Source: Aspidiotus rigidus
Taxonomy: Eukaryota; Arthropoda; Insecta; Hemiptera; Diaspididae
Direction of reading: 5' to 3'
Length of the DNA stretch: 64,000 bases
NCBI GenBank assembly: GCA_035079385.1
Contig: JAVHKY010000062.1
Location: forward strand, 248,001 to 312,000
Under the pieces are notes generated by a model. That model was not told the DNA's origin. It was given only the letters and a program-made list of their open reading frames with translations, and made no database searches. Every line of letters begins with the position of its first letter. Within the stretch, counting starts at the first letter, position 1. This document shows, in pieces, positions 46,272-56,584 of this stretch. A program made the position numbers and the translations under genes.

Positions 46272-46899
46272 GACGGCCAGGTAGACAATGGAAACGCAGC
46301 ATTTAGGACAATAGATTGAATCAATCACATAGCAGTATGTTTCAACCAATAAGAACACAATGTCATATTATTGTAAGAATAAGTTTCTGAGAAGTGAACC
46401 AATCACAACACAGCATTGTTATAGCCAATAAGATCACAGTGTTAAGGAAAAGTTGGATGAATGTTATTAAACCTGGAAAAAGAAAGAGAAGATGAAATGG
46501 AAAATGAGTAATGTAATTCAATTGCTCTTTAGGTATCTGCCATTAGAAATGATTAGTAATAATCATCAGGCTCAGAAGTAATAGATACCTTTAGAGTCAA
46601 TGCGGCCATATGGCCATAATAAGCGCTGACACAAATACATGCTCTTTAGAACAAAAACTCTTTTCTTATTGAGTTTAAACGTGATATGGCAATTCAGAAA
46701 GCCCGTTAAATTTCCCTGCAGATAATATAACGTTTGCGGTACTTACACGAATCGTAGGTCTACTCAGAGAAACCAAAGACTTATCACAATTCTTCATTTC
46801 CCGGTAACATTATCATCAAAAAACATTTTTCTTATATCTTAGAGCATAATGAGCACTAGATTTCACCTCAACGCTTTGTTTAGTTTGCTGGGCTCTATC

Positions 46900-47160
46900 A
46901 TTGACTATTATATTACTTCGTAACCCAACCGTACAGTCCTATTGTTATAAACGGTGTCGATTTCTTGGATTACGTTGGAAACGAATAACAGATCGCGCCA
47001 GATGTTAGGACGTGGGTGTAACAGAAAGGGAACGATGTTCAGCGATGCTTTTTCTCTTTTACTCTACCGGTTAACACGCAGCGCACTCATGTTGTCGTTT
47101 CCAGCAAAACGACACCGTTCATAACAATAGGACTGTACGTCTGGTTAATGTATAGTCAAT
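46900..47160. mobile_element. 261-bp MITE (family H), copy 1, 9-bp target duplication
   Basis: The outer ends ATTGACTAT and ATAGTCAAT, and strong subterminal repeats GTACAGTCCTATTGTTATAA, define the unit. Identical 9-bp copies of GGCTCTATC flank it (46891-46899 and 47161-47169). Nine bases suggest a Mutator-like mechanism. Other copies are at 55602-55864 and 57999-58251. Confidence 0.85.
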
Positions 47161-47280
47161 GGCTCTATCAGCAACATGACAGTGCAGCTTTAAATATACA
47201 GTGATAGTAATATATATATATAAAATATATAGTCAAAGCAGTGCAGCGATATACTGAAAATATTAATTAGCTACCGAGAT

Positions 47281-47551
47281 CTTAGACCATACAACAGATA
47301 GACCGAGCATAGTAATGAATCTTTGAACGGAGAACATGATAAGAATACACATAAGAAAATAAGGGGGACTGGACCTTGTTTACAAGTTTGATGAGTGGCG
47401 CGGGTGTACGGTGCATTTCACTGCGCCGCGCGTTCACCCGCGTTGCCTTCATTGAGGTCCAGTCCCCCTTATTTTCTTAGCATGTCTTCCGTTCAACGCG
47501 TTGTACACGCCTATATGGCCGATGCTCGGTCTATCTGTTGTATGGTCTAAG
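47281..47551. mobile_element. 271-bp hAT-type MITE, family E copy 2
   Basis: Same ends and length as 34118-34388. The flanks ACCGAGAT (47273-47280) and ACCTAGAT (47552-47559) are an 8-bp duplication with one change. Confidence 0.88.
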
Positions 47552-47592
47552 ACCTAGATACATGAGGTGGCCATATTTTCAGCATGGCCATA

Positions 47593-47935
47593 ATCTTCGA
47601 CCATATACTGATTGACACGTCATACTGATAAGAACGTGAAGCCAAACAAATCGACTTTGAGAAGTGACTAAAAGTGGCCCTTGATTACGAGCTTATTTCG
47701 AGCAAGAAAATGATGTTTCCAGTTTTTTTTTAACGGAAATTAACAAGTAGACAACAATTATGCATAAATCACGTAAAAATCTTGGTTGATTTTGGTAAAA
47801 ATGTGAAATTGAAAAAAAAAAAAAACGCGAAGTGTTATTCTCATGATAATAACAAAGTGCCACTTTTCGGTGTTTCTCTTTTTTGATTTCTTATCAGTAT
47901 GGCATGTCCATCAGTATATTATGGTCTATAATACG
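47593..47935. mobile_element. Inverted-repeat element with CGACCATATACTGAT ends
   Basis: TTCGACCATATACTGATTGA at the left pairs with ATCAGTATATTATGGTC at the right, and TCATACTGATAAGAA with TTCTTATCAGTATGG. No coding sequence. Confidence 0.6.
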
Positions 47936-48122
47936 GCTTTTCCATGTTGGCGCATTGCATACGTATTCTCCTACGTGTTATCAAAATGGTAGTATTTCTA
48001 ACATTGCTCTTATGGCAAACAACACCACAATGAAAATGAGTATGCAATCCAGCAACACACATAAGAGCAACGTTAAAATTACTACCTTTTTGATAACACC
48101 TAGGAGAATACATATGCAATGA
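47931..48122. mobile_element. Foldback MITE (family C), copy 2
   Basis: GGCTTTTCCATGTTGGCGCA and the complementary arm ending ATATGCAATGAGG match copy 1 at 9931-10143. The right end is truncated. Confidence 0.75.
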
Positions 48123-48186
48123 GGGTCATTCACGGTCGACGTCACATTATATTAATATTTGCTGGATGTAGCACTACCCAGTAGAA

Positions 48187-48668
48187 ATAGGGTGCGTCTA
48201 CGGTTTGTGACACTTTAAGCGACTTGCTTTGTTGGAATTAATTTTTAAAATTTAGGAAAGAATTGGGGATCTTATGTTCTCTTATTTTCTGTATCTTTGG
48301 TGTACGTTCTTATGTAGTAGCGCAATAAAAAGTTCTAATTTTCATCCAGAATTATGGAAATCAACTTTGAAAATTGAAAATGCGTTGTCACGGTTTGTGA
48401 CTCTGTTATCAGTTCACATGCGTTTATATGGGATTATACCGTTTTTGACAGTCTACTGTTTGTGACACCCACATTTTTCTGAATTATTTTCTTTGGCATC
48501 AAGACTGAACCAAATTATACAATATTTTACACAGACTTGGTAGCCATCTAGCAGTAGCCACAGAAAAATCAGGACGTCTCAATCTTTCACTAGAACTAAG
48601 TTATCACAGATTTAGTGACCAAGGTGTCACAAACTGTAGACTGTCACAAACCGTAGACGCACCCTATC
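48187..48668. mobile_element. 482-bp MITE with ATAGGGTGCGTCTACGG ends
   Basis: ATAGGGTGCGTCTACGGTTT and its complement form terminal repeats of about 26 bp. Extra CGGTTTGTGAC-type words recur inside in both orientations. No target duplication is evident. Confidence 0.75.
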
Positions 48669-48794
48669 GTTGAAAAATATCTAAGAATGAGATCGATATT
48701 TCCATCACCAATGTAAACAATTTTTTCACAGGTTATTCCTTATGGGAACAATTTGGTTCTAAAATTCGTCAAATATGGCGAGAATGGAAAATTT

Positions 48795-49831
48795 TAGGGC
48801 TTGGAATTTAACTGTTATTTAACTGTTATAACCGTGACCGAAAAAAAAAGTATCGATCTTGACCGATTGACCGATAACCGTTTCAAAGAATGATCGATAG
48901 TTCATAACAGTTATAACCGATATTTTATAACTCTCAAACGGTCATAACAGTTATCCTGACCGAAATAATGACTGTCAAACTCGCAATAAGGAGAGAAAGC
49001 TTCGATTCAGCAATTCAGCCTGAGGTTCGGCCCAGCCGTCCAAGACATACTTTTCAACAGATTCAGTTTTGACTTTGTAAGTTTGTAGCTGTTGGCTTGT
49101 TGCCGTTTGCCGTTCGCATTCAGATAATAACAAGAAAGAGCCTTAGTTAGGCACAAACCAATCAGCGAGAAAGCTTCACCTACATACAACAAGTTGGACA
49201 AAAGATCCTTGTTTTGCTGACTGATTGGTTTGTGACAAAGTACGACCCTTCTGTCTCATGTTATCGCCTCATTAGCTCATCGTTGGCTCATCGCAAAGTG
49301 TGTATGTTCGACTTTTTTGAGGACAAAGAAAAAAATGTGTTTCGACTTCGAGTTTCAACAAGATTAAACTGTGTTGACTATTGCATTAAAATTTTCAACA
49401 ATTTTTCTTTATTGATTTATTCTATGGTGCGCTTTCTAATTTTTGTTTGTTCAAATTCTCTTCCACTTCCACAGATTCTTTTGCCTGAGACTGAGATCTA
49501 CAGCAAATCTTAGGGCAATTGCTGTATCAATCTTCAAATCAAATCTCCTCAATGTAATGAGAGCTCAATAGTCAAGAAACGTGTAAACAATTTATCAAAT
49601 GTGCAGCTGGTCACAACATCGAAAAAATAATGTTGTACTACACTACTACCTAACTTCTTTCAACTTTTCTTTTTCTTTGTGTGACCGAAATTTTTCGGTC
49701 ATAACAGGTATAACCATTATTTGGCCAACGTTTTGACCGTTTGACCGTTATGACCGATAATCGTTTCAAATGAAATTTTCTGAGAGTTATTTGAGATTTA
49801 ACCGAAAAAAAAATAACGGTCAAAAGCCCTA
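48795..49831. mobile_element. 1.04-kb hAT-type element with TAGGGCTT ends
   Basis: Starts TAGGGCTT, ends AAGCCCTA and is flanked by exact 8-bp copies of GAAAATTT (48787-48794 and 49832-49839). Subterminal regions are packed with TAACGGTC and TTATGACCG words. A smaller inverted repeat (GAAAGCTT and CAATCAG words) lies near 48990-49230. Nothing resembling a transposase is seen. Confidence 0.85.
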
Positions 49832-49839
49832 GAAAATTT

Positions 49840-50304
49840 CTTAGGAACAAGTATTGTATGATGGCAATTAATTTAAGAACTTCTTATAGTAATAAAAAAT
49901 TAAATTTTGGTTCCTTACAAACAATTTCTTCTCGAAGTATTCAACGATTTCTGGAACACTATTTTTTCTTATGGGAAAGACGGAAAGTAGGTGCAAAAAA
50001 AATATTGTTCACATTTGTAATGGAAGTATCGAACACTAGAAGATCGATAGTTTGTATTATTATCAGTGATGTGACGTCAGCGTGAAGGACTCCCGTGCGG
50101 CAGAACAAGGCTCGAGGTGAGTTTGCAGCGGGCCGACCCTAAAAAGAAAATTATTGATATTTTTTGATAAAGGTAGAGCTGATAAAATTACTTCAACCTT
50201 ATTATGCTCACATCAACCTAGGCTACCTATGTCCTATGTTAGTTCCGTTCCAGTTTTCGTGAGTATTAACATTTTCTGGAATTTTAGACTCTGGGAGTAT
50301 AAGA
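49840..50304 (+). other. Likely promoter and 5' untranslated region of DNAJC8
   Basis: The stretch between the hAT element and the DNAJC8 start codon. I see no clear TATA box; a slightly GC-richer segment with CGTGAAGGACTCCCGTGCGG at 50081-50100 could mark the transcription start region. This is inference only. Confidence 0.35.
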
Positions 50305-51257
50305 ATGGAATGTTCGAAGGACCAAGATTTTAATACTTTCTATACAGAGGTTATTATCAACTTTATTAGCAATGGCTCTGAGGTTTAAACTTGCAAATTT
50401 CCACTTTTGAATGAGTAAGATTGTTAATTTTATATGTGTAGGTGAAAGCCATTGAGAAACGAGATGCAGTTCTAACATCAGAGCAACAGATAAACCGTTT
50501 ATTGAGACCTGGTTCTTCGTATTTCAACTTGAATCCATTTGAAGTACTTCAAGTCGATCCCGAATCTAGTCTTGATGAAATAAAAACGAAATTCAAAAGA
50601 GTATGTTATATCTTGTTTTGTCGATGTTGATCGGTTTGTATTTTCAAATGTTGATACAACGTTACAATACTTACTTTCAGTTATCGTTATTGGTTCACCC
50701 TGATAAAAATCCTAATAATGGAGAACGTGCACAAGAAGCTTTCGAAATTGTTCGTAAAGCATGGCATATACTAGAGATCGAAGAAACTAGAAAAAAATGT
50801 ATGGATATGATAGCAGAAGCAAAAGATAAATTGAATTTGGAAATGAGTGAAAAAAGACGAAAGAGGAAGGGGGAACCTATCGAAGAAGACCAACCTGAAA
50901 ATTTTAAACGCTCTCTTTATGTAACTACTATGAAATTGTTTGCTGAAGCCGAACGCAGACGGCGTAATCTGGAACAACGAAATATGGAAGAAAAGAAGAG
51001 GCAGCGTGAGCAAGAAATAGAAGAAGAGGAAAAGCAAGTTTTTCAAAAGGAGTGGCAAAAGAATTTTGATGTAAGATAGTAACAATTATCATAATTCAAA
51101 GTCTCACTAGATCTTACAATGGTAATTCTTTTTTCAGGAATCCAGACAAAACAGAGTAGATAGTTGGAAACAATTTCAAGCGAATACGTCCTCTAGAAAA
51201 GTGAAAAAATTGAAAACATCTTTCAAACCTCCGCGACACAAGGCTGAAACTCGATGA
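50305..51257 (+). CDS. DNAJC8: DnaJ homolog subfamily C member 8
   Basis: Spliceosome-associated J-domain protein (SPF31). Coding exons 50305-50349, 50442-50600, 50681-51070 and 51138-51257 join in phase 0 throughout and give 237 residues, close to the vertebrate length of about 250. Seen: the N-terminal family string VKAIEKRDAVLTS, the signature RPGSSYFNLNPFEVLQVDP, the J-domain HPD (LLVHPDKNPNNGE), then a highly charged coiled coil with KLFAEAERRRR and the end EWQKNFDESR...VDSWKQFQ. The start at 50305 is the only Met that splices in frame to the conserved VKAIEKRD. It stands head-on to nothing upstream and is followed by a small gene on the same strand. Confidence 0.95.
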
Positions 51258-51605
51258 AACTTTTTTTTCGCTGATCATACTATTTGTTATTTCGTTTTCA
51301 TTTCAACTGTGTATTCTTCATTTTTACTTCTGTAAAATTCATAACATTTTGGTAAGTCAGTAGATGTTTTCTATTTTTCTCAAGTTTCATTTTTTTAGTT
51401 TCCTTCGCATTAATGGATCATCGAGTTTGAAGTTCATCTTCGAGTCGCATTAAAGCTAATCTTGGTCATTCATTCTTCTGAAATTACTCTTGCGGAGTGA
51501 GAACCTTTGTTCATTTCAGCTCTAATTTAAGAAGTTCTACGCGTAATTCGTGTTAGTTTTTGATCTTTTTAATACGCCTTCTTGATATCCTACACAACAA
51601 TTAGA
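51258..51605 (+). other. DNAJC8 3' region and spacer to the next gene
   Basis: 348 bp of AT-rich sequence with no open frame of interest. It should hold the DNAJC8 3' end and the promoter of the small gene that starts at 51606. Confidence 0.4.
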
Positions 51606-51915
51606 ATGAACTTTGCGATGTAAGTATTTCAGGGTCATCTTCGGTAGATGAAGCTACTGGTTTTAGATCCCATATAACAAAACGATGCGTATGACATGGG
51701 GTTTTCAAAATTTTCGTTTCGTCGATAAGTCAATTTTTCTATATTACAGGAATACAGGACCAATACAAGCGGTTAAACCTTCACTAGACAGCGCTACTGC
51801 AAGGTTGATCAAGCAACCTACATCAGCTTTTAAATCAAAATTTCTTCATTTAAAAAGCATGGAACGTAGAGGGGATCATCGTCGAGGCTACCAACTACCC
51901 AACTCTCAAGTTTAA
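51606..51915 (+). CDS. Small two-exon protein of 59 residues, unrecognised
   Basis: Exon 1 (51606-51619) encodes MNFA plus two bases of the next codon. GT at 51620 and AG at 51748-51749 join it to exon 2 (51750-51915), ending TAA. An AATAAA follows at 51928-51933. The protein is basic and lacks Cys, a signal peptide and membrane segments. It contains QAVKPSLDSATARLIKQPTS and ends SMERRGDHRRGYQLPNSQV. The clean splice, the close poly(A) signal and the non-repetitive composition argue for a real gene. I do not recognise the family. It could be a small mitochondrial or RNA-associated protein, but nothing in the sequence proves this. Confidence 0.6.
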
Positions 51916-51927
51916 TTGCTTATTCAA

Positions 51928-51933
51928 AATAAA
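51928..51933 (+). terminator. Poly(A) signal of the 59-residue gene
   Basis: AATAAA 13 bp after the stop codon. The matching signals of the opposing DDA1 gene (TTTATT on the plus strand, e.g. 51966-51971) lie within 40 bp, so the two genes are tail to tail. Confidence 0.6.
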
Positions 51934-52253
51934 ACTGACTCGCATTCAACTCTTTTATTCTCATCTTTATTAAACCAAAATATTGAAGTGAAATAGAGAT
52001 AACATACAAATTTTAAAGCACAGGAAAACTCGATGAAAGTTTAAGTTTCTGCTGAGTACATATTTTACACGAAAACAATGTAAAAGAAAAAGATCAAGTT
52101 CCATCGGAACGTAAATAATGAGAAACACAAGTAAATTTTCCTTCTGCAGAAACAACAATGTACCTGAATAGCAATACATCCTTCATTCTTTCCTCGATGG
52201 TTTTAATTCTTCCATCGTAATTTAGTGAATGCAAAAATCGAGTTGGATGTATT

Positions 52254-53276
52254 TTATAATCCCAGAGTGCATCCATCACTCCTTTGTCTTTTTCGAGGTA
52301 TAACTTCATCGACACTAAATTCAGACGTTAGATCCCGTTTTTTTTGTTGTTGCATGATACTCTGCGCATGAATATTAGGGATAACTATTTATCAACGACA
52401 AATTAATATCAATCGGCAACGTTATATCAAGATAATATATTTCCTCAACGCATGATGGTCAAATGCGATTTTACCTACGGTTAGCGTTCTTTACCATCAC
52501 TGTCGAGACAAATATTTTCCTGATACAAGCGATTTAACTCACTTATAAAGGAGTATACTAATATGTGGCTAACCTGAGCATTACTTTCCCACCGCTGATG
52601 AAGATATCGCAAAAGAATATTCGTCTTTTCTGTAACGATTACTGTGAAGTACGCGAACATATACTTATCAATATTGAGGGATAGGTTAAAATTGAATTGC
52701 AAGAAGGTAACATACTCTGTTCAGAAGGCTTCTCTTCAGTATTTATGTACACGGAGGGTCGCTTTACACATGTTCTATTGGTACTGTCGGTATGAAACCG
52801 AGAGAAGTTATTTCTATCATAGCTTGGTAAAGTGTTCAGGAAATCTAAAACAGACTGAAATATGTCAATCTATCAATGAGATATCACTCAAATTTGAATA
52901 GAAGTGAGCATACACAAAACGTTTAGCAATGAAGTTGGATATCGAAGGATAAGAGATAGTTCATCAATCCAACTTTGATTCGCTATCTATCATTTTTCGT
53001 GAACTTCGGAAGTATCATTGGTTTACGTTCTAAAGAACAACCATCACTGTCTTACCATCTTCTCCAAGACGTTCACAAACAGCTCGATAGACAACTCGCT
53101 TATTAATTACGGATTGGGATTTCTAATTATATAATTTGCGTCCAGGCAATCGTGATTAGTTTTTGCGCTACATAATTCAGATATCAATTTTCCATAAAGC
53201 CTCATCCAGAGAAGAGATATTTAACTAATTTAACTCTTGGTTAATTTTAAGGACAAAAAACGCATATATTTACCAT
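52254..53276 (-). CDS. DDA1: DET1- and DDB1-associated protein 1
   Basis: Subunit of the DDB1-CUL4 (CRL4) ubiquitin ligase, stabilising substrate receptors such as DET1. Minus-strand exons: 53276-53274 (ATG only), 52854-52716, 52641-52574 and 52361-52254, giving 105 residues (human about 102). Seen: DFLNTLPSYDRNNFSRFHTD, KRPSVYINTEEKPSEQ, the near-invariant IVTEKTNILLRYLHQRWE, and KKRD followed by a basic PRKRQRSDG tail, all in family order. All splice sites are GT-AG and phases agree. The first exon is the least certain: a start codon directly followed by a donor, placed inside a MITE (53207-53491). No alternative in-frame Met exists in the next exon. Confidence 0.9.
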
Positions 53277-53491
53277 GTTAGCGCTGTAATCGCCGTTGTA
53301 TATCACCACTACTACTACACACCTACATTGTTTTTCTACTACCACACTCGAGAATATTTGAAATGCAGTCTCCACTGCTGCTGCAGCGTACGTATTAGCG
53401 AATCGTAACGAAGCGATTGTTGCGCTAACGTGGCAAATATATGCGTTTTTTGTCCTTAATTTTCCCATTGAAGTTAGCCATCTCTTCTCTG
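53207..53491. mobile_element. 285-bp hAT-type MITE overlapping the DDA1 start
   Basis: The ends CAGAGAAGAGAT and ATCTCTTCTCTG are flanked by exact 8-bp copies of GCCTCATC (53199-53206 and 53492-53499). The inner arms GGACAAAAAACGCATATATT and complement are nearly identical. The left arm contains, on the minus strand, the ATG and GT donor used in the DDA1 model. The right arm has GTGGC at the matching place. Confidence 0.88.
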
Positions 53492-53686
53492 GCCTCATCC
53501 ACACGAGAGTGTTTTGAGGAGAATACGTTGGGGAATTGGGAATATAAAGTGGGCGGAGCGTAATTGGAACGCTCGATGAGGTGAAAACGAAGTTGAACAT
53601 GTTCAACTTCTTGGGGAGAATTCGAAGGGAAATATGAGTAGTGTTGCGTGTGCACGGTAAAAGTGCGTTACTAACAACGTGAGTTA

Positions 53687-54043
53687 GACAAGATCGCTAA
53701 CTTCGATAGTTTGTTGGTTCTGCCACACGTATAAAAATCGCTGCAGTCAACCTTCAGCACTTTAACACAGGCTCTTATAGAGAGTTGACACTAAAACCCA
53801 TTTTCCTCCACAAATATTCAGTTTTTCAAAAAAATGAAGAGATGTGAATTTATTCTGCATAAAATTTCCTTTCATATGCGCCAAACTTCGAGCGAATCCG
53901 TGAAATTTTTTTCTCCCATAAGAATACATTGAGTGCGACTTTGCGACATCTGGTGGGATAAACTATAGAAATGATTTCAGGGTACAAAAATTCAACACAG
54001 CGTAGATGGCGAGTTAGCGATCTTGTGTTTCGAGGGGTCTGTA
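53687..54043. mobile_element. hAT-type element, family A copy 2
   Basis: Matches 1334-1694 closely (ACAAGATCGCTAACTTCGAT at the left, GAGTTAGCGATCTTGTGTTT at the right, ending GGGGTCTGTA) but lacks the nested insertion. The left terminal bases are truncated or replaced. Confidence 0.8.
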
Positions 54044-54324
54044 CTTAGACCATACGCCTACGGACAGCCACGCAGATAGCAGCATAAGTAACACTAGTCT
54101 TTCCTACTTTTCTCTCATCTCACGTGTGGATGGATTTTTGTATCACAGGAGAAAATGAGCGTGCGCGCGCATATCCCCCTATCATATTCACCTGTTTTTT
54201 TTCCCTCGTATGGACGAGGCTTAATACCAGAGCCACTAGGACCAGAGACCCGATACTTCATTGGAACTTCGGCAAAAATAAGTATATTCCATGTTCTATC
54301 AAAATAATATTATAGTCACAACCA

Positions 54325-54773
54325 GGGTACATTATTATACCGTTATAGAGGTGTTATAGAGGTATTGACACGATGCAAAATTCCTGTAGCACAAACTGGG
54401 GATTCCGCTACGCTGCTTGCAGCGATCGTTTGAATACCTTCCACACCCCACCTCTTGTCGGAACCTTCCGGAGGTACTCTAATATTGACGAAGTTTTCGA
54501 GGGTTGTAAAAGATGAAGAAATTCACCTAAGAAGATAATTTTTTAAAAATAAGTAGAGCATAGTAAGTTGTCTATTCGTACCCAGTTTCAGATTTTCAGG
54601 TCAATACCTGATTCCTGTACAAATTTTTAAAAATTGATGAATTCACCAGGAATTTAAATCACGTAGTATTAATGTAGTTTTCCTGCCTAGTTATACCTTG
54701 CAACGCTCCTAGTGTAGATTATATCAATTGACACAATTCGTGTCAATAGTCAATACCTCTATAATAATGTACC
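54325..54773. repeat. Inverted repeat with GGTACATTATTATA arms
   Basis: GGTACATTATTATACCGTTA and AGAGGTATTGACAC on the left pair with GTCAATACCTCTATAATAAT and GTACC on the right. Related arms recur at about 56438-56465 and 58258-58270, so a dispersed foldback family is present. Confidence 0.6.
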
Positions 54774-54845
54774 GTGATCACAACCGTCACAACCACTGAA
54801 ATTTTAATTAGTATGAATTTCAATCTCGGTCTGTCTAATGGAGTT

Positions 54846-55072
54846 AGAGCACTAGAACTAGAACAATACAAGTGAAGACATACGCCATTTTCTATCGTTC
54901 AAAACCCCACCAAGGTACAAGTACAACGCGTCACTCATGCATAGCATCGCAGAGCGGCAGATTTTGGGTGTTTTTGTTGATCCGCGATGTTACGCGACAC
55001 GCGATGTACTTTGGAGGGTTTCTGCACGATAGAAAATGGCGAATGTTTTCACTCGTATCGTTCTAGTGCTTT
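54846..55072. mobile_element. 227-bp palindromic MITE
   Basis: The arms AGCACTAGAACTAGAACAAT and CATACGCCATTTTCTATCG pair with 55018-55072. A 4-bp TTAG on both sides may be the target duplication. Confidence 0.7.
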
Positions 55073-55103
55073 AGTGGAATTAATTATTACTATATCCAAA
55101 AGG

Positions 55104-55276
55104 TATAATGGACCACCATTTTGATTCTTGAAAAACCAGCGAGCGATATCGATCACGTTCACGAAGTGCCGTGGAACAGCGAGAAGTCCCCCATTTTAAA
55201 CTCTACCGCGGCACTTCAGAAACACAATCGACAACGCTCGCTAGTTTTCTAAGAATCAAAATGGTGGTCCATTATA
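55104..55276. mobile_element. 173-bp MITE with TATAATGGACCACC ends
   Basis: Near-perfect arms TATAATGGACCACCATTTTG and complement. The outer TA on both sides fits a Tc1/mariner-type target. Confidence 0.8.
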
Positions 55277-55601
55277 TCTACTTGACTATTGGGATTTAAA
55301 CTTGGAGTTGGGGAGTTGGTAGCCCTGACGATATTCACCCTTTCATTTAATGTTTTTTGAATGAAGAAATTTCACGCACTATAATTAATAGAATATCGTT
55401 TTTTAAAGCAAATACAAGCATAAATTTTGTAGTCTGTATGATCAACATTAAATACAAAAAAAAATTGTAGCAATAAATGATATATTGAAAAAATAATAGT
55501 TGATTGAAAAACACCCCTTTCAGTAGCGCTCTCTAGTGTAGGTTTAAACCCCAACGGACCGATTTACCTGATTGACTGATTCGCTGTTTATAAGAGTACC
55601 C

Positions 55602-55864
55602 ATTGACTATACATTAACCAGAGGTACAGTCCTATTGTTATAAACGGTGTCGTTTTGCTGGAAACGACAATGTGAGTGCGCTGCGTGTTAACCGGTAGAG
55701 TAAAAGAGAAAAAGCATCGCTGAACATCGTTCCCTCTCTGTTACACCCACGTCTTAACATCTGGCGTGATCTGTTATTTGTTTCCAACGTTAATCCAAGA
55801 AGTTGACACCGTTTATAACAATAGGACTGTACGTCTGGGTTATGAAGTAATATATATAGTCAAT
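55602..55864. mobile_element. MITE family H, copy 2
   Basis: ATTGACTAT...ATAGTCAAT outer ends and GTACAGTCCTATTGTTATAA inner arms as in copy 1 (46900-47160), but internally in the opposite orientation. No clear target duplication. Confidence 0.8.
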
Positions 55865-56130
55865 GCTTTATTATAGGAGATGGAGTACCATAAAAATATT
55901 TTTCCTTTGAATATGATGACTCCCATTAGAAGAATTGAATACAATATTATGGAGCAAACTAGCAAAGATCTTCATGTCACTAATGAAAAAATATTAAATG
56001 TGATGCGCTCCATGAAAAGGGACCACAAGTCGGCATGGTAAAAGCTCCCCATGTAGAATTGGTCGTCAGATTAGGCCTGTCTTACACAAGTGTATGATTG
56101 TGTACGCGCGAGACTACCGTCGTAGACTTC

Positions 56131-56310
56131 TATAGTCAGTTCCATCTTAGACGTCTCTTAATTACATACCCTCGTACTGAGTTTTATGACGGGGTACGGA
56201 GATTACCTGCCAATCGCGTTATTCGTATCACACTTCACGGTTCGTGATTGGCTGGTTCCCCCCTTACTTACGGCAAATTAAGGGACGTCTAAGATGGAAC
56301 AGACTATAAG
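56131..56310. mobile_element. 180-bp MITE with GTTCCATCTTAGACG arms
   Basis: ATAGTCAGTTCCATCTTAGA and the complementary GTCTAAGATGGAACAGACTA form the ends. Distantly similar to 37091-37226. Confidence 0.7.
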
Positions 56311-56584
56311 ATTCTTCAATCAAACTTTATAAACAACTTTCTCCATATAAAATGAACCTTACATGACAGCCAGTTTTATACAGGGAGCTTTTACCATGCC
56401 GACTTGTGGTCCCTTTTCATACAAATACTTCAAATCACGGTACATTATAGAGGTATTGACACTCGCATATCTTCACCATAAAAACAACTGTCCGTCGTTC
56501 TCTGGTTGTTCCGCAACGTATTTGTAGAGCGCGTTGTCAGTCTGGTTTCGATAGTATACAGAGTCCACAGAGTCTTATGGCAAC

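Larger units (their letters stand above)
43380..46450. mobile_element. Head-to-head pair of Penelope-like elements
   Basis: Two copies of one element face away from a centre near 45630. The left copy (minus strand) keeps more of the reverse transcriptase; the right copy (plus strand, from about 45637) has lost most of it and retains the GIY-YIG part. The outer flanks are also inverted repeats: 43466-43600 matches the complement of 46310-46445. The left copy carries a hAT-type MITE (44257-44517), and a 35-bp-arm hairpin (43616-43688) lies near its outer end. Confidence 0.8.

Noticed and set aside
49858..50085. 75-codon frame upstream of DNAJC8
   Set aside because: No homology is recognised, and it is not joined in phase to DNAJC8, whose first exon is clear at 50305.
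53030..53122. A minus-strand exon-like frame after an AG, reading VVYRAVCERLGEDGKTVMVV before TAG
   Set aside because: It is only 30 codons, lies in DDA1 intron 1, matches no family I know and has no supported partner exon in phase.
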